A stretch of 8,246 nt of DNA from Nitriliruptoraceae bacterium (GTDB lineage Bacteria > Actinomycetota > Nitriliruptoria > Nitriliruptorales > Nitriliruptoraceae). Within the stretch, counting starts at the first letter, position 1; each line of letters begins with the position of its first letter. The notes beneath the pieces were generated by a model, which worked only from the letters and a program-made list of their open reading frames with translations, searched no databases and was not told the DNA's origin. Below, one piece after another: positions 5,743 to 8,246 of the stretch. The stretch covers positions 1 through 8,246 of the forward strand of contig SKJO01000095.1 in NCBI GenBank assembly GCA_007121975.1, in the 5' to 3' direction. The translations under genes and the position numbers were made by a program.

Positions 5743-5788
5743 CCGGGTCCCGGGCCGGGTACCCGGCGACGCCGGGCACCTCGGTGCC
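5743..5788. promoter_or_regulatory. inverted-repeat cluster in the nadD/trpB divergent region
   Basis: Three inverted repeats lie within 46 bases between the divergent nadD and trpB starts. CCGGG T CCCGG is at 5743-5753; the perfect 14-base palindrome GCCGGGTACCCGGC is at 5754-5767; GGCACC TC GGTGCC is at 5775-5788. The motif CCGGG recurs at 5743, 5755 and 5772. The third covers the place where the -35 of the trpB candidate promoter (5798-5803) would be, so a regulator bound there could control trpB and possibly nadD too. Operator function is inferred; the high GC raises the chance level of such repeats. Confidence 0.4.
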
Positions 5789-5797
5789 GACAACGAC

Positions 5798-5803
5798 TAG
5801 GGT
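5798..5803 (+). promoter_or_regulatory. candidate -10 element for trpB
   Basis: TAGGGT (TANNNT) lies ~48 bases before the trpB start, giving a ~40-base leader. No recognisable -35 is present; the expected position is occupied by an inverted repeat. Low confidence. Confidence 0.3.
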
Positions 5804-5840
5804 CGCAGCGGGGGATGCCCCACCGTCCGAACCGATCACG

Positions 5841-5845
5841 AGGAG
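5841..5845 (+). promoter_or_regulatory. ribosome-binding site of trpB
   Basis: AGGAG ends six bases before the GTG at 5852 and fixes this non-ATG start. Confidence 0.7.
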
Positions 5846-5851
5846 CCACCG

Positions 5852-7216
5852 GTGGCCGAGCCGACCAAGATCCTGCTCGACGAGAGCGAGCTGCCGACCC
5901 ACTGGTACAACGTCGTCCCCGACCTGCCCACGCCGCCCCCGCCGCCGCTGCACCCGGGCACCCACCAGCCGGTCGGCCCCGAGGACCTCGCCCCGCTGTT
6001 CCCGATGGGCCTGATCCTGCAGGAGGTCACCGGCGAGCGCTACGTCGAGATCCCCGAGGCCGTGCGCGAGGTCTACCGACTGTGGCGGCCCTCCCCGCTG
6101 TACCGCGCCCGCAACCTCGAACGCCACCTCGACACCCCGGCCAGGATCTACTTCAAGTACGAGGGGGTCTCCCCTGCCGGCAGCCACAAGCCCAACACCG
6201 CCGTGCCCCAGGCCTACTACAACGCCCAGGAGGGCGTGCAGCGCCTGACCACCGAGACCGGCGCCGGCCAGTGGGGCTCGGCCCTCGCGTTCGCCTGCGC
6301 ACAGTTCGGGCTCGGCTGCGAGGTGTGGCAGGTCGCCGCGTCGTTCACCCAGAAGCCCTACCGCGCCTCGATGATGCGGCTGTGGGGCGCGACGGTGCAC
6401 TCCTCGCCCTCGGAGCTGACCGCAGCGGGACGCGCGGTGCTCGCCGAGCACCCCGACTCACCGGGGTCGCTCGGGATCGCGATCTCCGAGGCCGTCGAAG
6501 CCGCCCTGGCCGACGAGCAGACCAAGTACGCGCTGGGCAGCGTGCTCAACCACGTGCTGCTGCACCAGACGGTGATCGGCGAGGAGGCGCTGCTGCAGCT
6601 GGCCAAGGTCGGCGACACCCCCGACCTGATCGTGGGCTGCACCGGCGGCGGGTCGAACTTCGCCGGGCTGTTCTTCCCGTTCCTGCGCGAGAAGCTCGCC
6701 GGCAAGATGGCGCCGAGCATCCTCGCGGTGGAGCCGGCCGCCTGCCCGTCGCTGACCAAGGGCGAGTACCGCTACGACTTCGGGGACGTGGCCGGGATGA
6801 CGCCGCTGATGAAGATGCACACCCTCGGCCACGACTTCATCCCCGACCCGATCCACGCCGGCGGGCTGCGCTACCACGGCATGTCACCGCTGCTGTCCCA
6901 CCTCTACGAGCTCGGACTGTTCGAGGCCGAGGCGATCGACCAGACCCATTGCTTCGACGCGGCCCTGACCTTCGCGCGCACCCAGGGAATCGTGCCGGCT
7001 CCCGAGCCCACGCACGCCATCGCCGCGGCGGTACGCGAGGCCGAGCGCTGCCGGGAGACCGGCGAGGAGAAGGTCATCCTCACGGCGCTGTGTGGGCACG
7101 GACACTTCGACATGGCGGCCTACGACGCCTACCTGTCCGGGCAGCTGCGCGATCACGACTACCCCGCCGAGGCCGTCGCCGAGGCCATGGCGCGGGTGCC
7201 GGTGATCGAGAGCTGA
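5852..7216 (+). CDS. trpB: TrpB-like PLP-dependent enzyme (TrpB2-type tryptophan synthase beta chain)
   Basis: This 454-aa enzyme is of the TrpB2 subgroup, which makes L-tryptophan from indole plus serine (or O-phosphoserine in some members) and usually lacks a dedicated TrpA partner. Visible marks: GSHKPNTA (110-117) with K113 the Schiff-base lysine for PLP; TETGAGQWG (134-142) with E135 as the catalytic glutamate; the phosphate-binding CTGGGSNFAG (263-272); IVPAPEPTHA (380-389); and the ending CGHGHFDMAAYDAYL (414-428). The length, the N-terminal ~70-residue extension with HWYNVVPDLPTP, and the HKPN form all separate it from the shorter TrpB1 (~400 aa, HKTN). The start is GTG with a clear RBS. 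No trpA or other trp gene is next to it; it stands divergent from nadD. A 60-base gap with a strong hairpin leads to an MFS exporter on the same strand, which might share its transcript. The alternative is a TrpB-like enzyme on a different indole or amino-acid substrate. Confidence 0.93.
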   Translation: MAEPTKILLDESELPTHWYNVVPDLPTPPPPPLHPGTHQPVGPEDLAPLFPMGLILQEVTGERYVEIPEAVREVYRLWRPSPLYRARNLERHLDTPARIYFKYEGVSPAGSHKPNTAVPQAYYNAQEGVQRLTTETGAGQWGSALAFACAQFGLGCEVWQVAASFTQKPYRASMMRLWGATVHSSPSELTAAGRAVLAEHPDSPGSLGIAISEAVEAALADEQTKYALGSVLNHVLLHQTVIGEEALLQLAKVGDTPDLIVGCTGGGSNFAGLFFPFLREKLAGKMAPSILAVEPAACPSLTKGEYRYDFGDVAGMTPLMKMHTLGHDFIPDPIHAGGLRYHGMSPLLSHLYELGLFEAEAIDQTHCFDAALTFARTQGIVPAPEPTHAIAAAVREAERCRETGEEKVILTALCGHGHFDMAAYDAYLSGQLRDHDYPAEAVAEAMARVPVIES

Positions 7217-7226
7217 GCGCCCGGTC

Positions 7227-7263
7227 CGGGGACACCGGCGGTCCCGAACCGCCCGTGTCCCCG
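7227..7263 (+). terminator. strong two-part hairpin between trpB and MFS gene
   Basis: The outer arms CGGGGACAC (7227-7235) and GTGTCCCCG (7255-7263) pair over nine bases. After one C/C mismatch the inner arms GGCGGT (7237-7242) and ACCGCC (7248-7253) pair over six bases around the loop CCCGA. It begins 11 bases after the trpB stop, where a terminator is expected, but has no T-run and stops only three bases before the GGAG of the next gene. It may be a factor-assisted terminator, an mRNA-stabilising 3' end for trpB, or a structure that limits downstream translation. Confidence 0.55.
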
Positions 7264-7266
7264 TCC

Positions 7267-7270
7267 GGAG
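7267..7270 (+). promoter_or_regulatory. ribosome-binding site of the MFS gene
   Basis: GGAG ends six bases before the GTG at 7277 and decides this start; no ATG lies near the beginning of the conserved region. Confidence 0.6.
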
Positions 7271-7276
7271 ATCCCC

Positions 7277-8246
7277 GTGTCCCTGCGTGCCTCGAGCCCA
7301 CCTGACGCCGACCCGACGGCGCGCGACCGCGCCTCGGCCGGCGCCGCGCCCGCGCGACGCGGGTGGCAGCTGCTGACCGACCGCGTCTTCGGCGCGTTCT
7401 ACGCCGGCAAGCTCATCTCGACCATCGGGGTGTGGGTCCACAACATCGCGGCCGCGATCCTGGTGTTCGAGCTGACCGGCTCCGCGCTGCTGGTCGGTGC
7501 GGTCACCGTCGGACAGTTCGTGCCGCAGCTGGTGCTGACCCCGTTCAGCGGCGCGCAGGCCGACCGGGGCGACCGGCGCCGGCAGGTCATCGTGGGCCGG
7601 CTGGTCGCCGCCAGCGGCTCGGGCCTGCTGGTGGTGTGGTCGCTGAGCGTCGGCCTCGAGGGGCGGGCCGGTGCCGGCGCGGTGATCGTCGCCGCCACGA
7701 TCGTGGGCGTGGGGTTCGCGCTCGGCGGCCCGGCGATGAGCGCGCTGGTGCCTTCCCTGGTGCGCCGCGAGGAGCTGGCCGCCGCGATCGCCCTCAGTGC
7801 CTCGCCGTTCACCATCGCCCGGGTCGCCGGCCCGGCGATCGGCGCGGTGCTGGTGGCCACCGCCGGCGCCACCGCCGCCTTCCTGCTCGCCGCAGTCACC
7901 AACCTGGCCTTCGCCGCCGTGCTGTGGCGGCTGCCGATCCCGTCCGCCCCCCGCCGCGCCGGTCGCGACACCTCGATCGGCGCCGGCCTGCGCTACGTGC
8001 GCTCGGATGCGGCGATGTTCGGCCTGCTGCTCGGCATCGCCGCGATCGGTGTGGGGGCCGACCCCGTCATCACCCTGACCCCGTCGCTGGCGGCCGAACT
8101 CGGCCGGGACGCCGGCTTCGTGGGGGTGCTCGCCTCCTCGTTCGGGCTCGGGGCCGCCGGAGCCTTCCTGCTGCTGGGCATGCTGCGCCGTTGGCTCGGC
8201 CTCGAGCGGCTGGGCGTGGCCGGCATGCTGACCCTGGCCACCGGCC
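7277..8246 (+). CDS. MFS transporter, MFS_3/EntS-like (incomplete, cut by window end)
   Basis: About 323 residues of an inner-membrane drug/proton-type exporter are present; the last ~80-110 lie outside the window. A ~30-residue charged N-terminus is followed by the MFS_3 pattern: FGAFYAGKLISTIGVWVHNI with AAAILVFELTGSALLVG (TM1-2), PQLVLTPFSG and the loop motif A as GAQADRGDRRRQ (92-103), then helices at ~106-122, ~133-152, ~184-217 and ~247-300. ELTGSALLVG and ADRxDRR are typical of enterobactin-exporter-like permeases (EntS) and macrolide-type efflux proteins. The substrate cannot be told. The start is GTG with GGAG six bases ahead; it has no usable ATG. It follows trpB by 60 bases including the hairpin, so co-transcription is possible but not certain. 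No frameshift is visible in the part seen. Confidence 0.88.
   Translation, partial: MSLRASSPPDADPTARDRASAGAAPARRGWQLLTDRVFGAFYAGKLISTIGVWVHNIAAAILVFELTGSALLVGAVTVGQFVPQLVLTPFSGAQADRGDRRRQVIVGRLVAASGSGLLVVWSLSVGLEGRAGAGAVIVAATIVGVGFALGGPAMSALVPSLVRREELAAAIALSASPFTIARVAGPAIGAVLVATAGATAAFLLAAVTNLAFAAVLWRLPIPSAPRRAGRDTSIGAGLRYVRSDAAMFGLLLGIAAIGVGADPVITLTPSLAAELGRDAGFVGVLASSFGLGAAGAFLLLGMLRRWLGLERLGVAGMLTLATG

Noticed and set aside
5032..7305. 757-aa plus-strand reading over nadD and trpB
   Set aside because: It runs antisense through nadD and then out of frame through trpB; no conserved features.

Overview
The window is chromosomal DNA of a very GC-rich bacterium, most likely an actinomycete-type organism (Actinomycetota). 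The evidence is the strong G/C bias at third codon positions, frequent GTG starts, a leaderless-type TANNNT promoter, a WS/DGAT neutral-lipid acyltransferase, and the gene order nadD - LytR_C protein - rsfS - histidine phosphatase, which I recall as typical of actinobacterial genomes (in mycobacteria nadD, rsfS and gpgP are neighbours). I cannot name a genus; a deep-branching actinobacterial class is possible but unproven.

Layout. Bases 1-571 hold no gene I can defend, but they are rich in DNA or RNA structure: a 12-bp perfect hairpin (90-121), two near-identical 50-base palindromic repeats (218-267 and 281-330), and a tandem pair of 10-base palindromes (521-541). The last lies just before the RBS of a small XRE-like helix-turn-helix protein gene (572-841, plus). 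That gene converges with zero gap on a WS/DGAT acyltransferase (842-2227, minus).

From 5721 down to 842 runs a minus-strand series: nadD, then a membrane-anchored protein with a degenerate LCP-like region and a LytR_C domain (8-base overlap with nadD), then rsfS after 85 bases, then a histidine phosphatase (GTGA 4-base overlap), then the WS/DGAT gene after 91 bases. It joins NAD synthesis, cell-envelope biology, ribosome silencing, a probable sugar- or glycerate-phosphate phosphatase and storage-lipid synthesis. nadD appears to be read from a leaderless promoter.

Divergent from nadD, across a 130-base region with three inverted repeats, is a TrpB2-type tryptophan synthase beta chain (5852-7216, plus). 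It is followed after 60 bases, which contain a strong two-part hairpin, by an MFS exporter of the MFS_3/EntS-like type (7277 to the window edge, incomplete).

Most of the window is ordinary housekeeping sequence. I see no CRISPR array, defence island, transposase, tRNA or rRNA. The least explained parts are the repeat-rich leader before the small HTH gene, the LCP-like protein that seems to have lost its catalytic arginines, the inverted-repeat cluster at the nadD/trpB divide, and the hairpin directly before the MFS ribosome-binding site.
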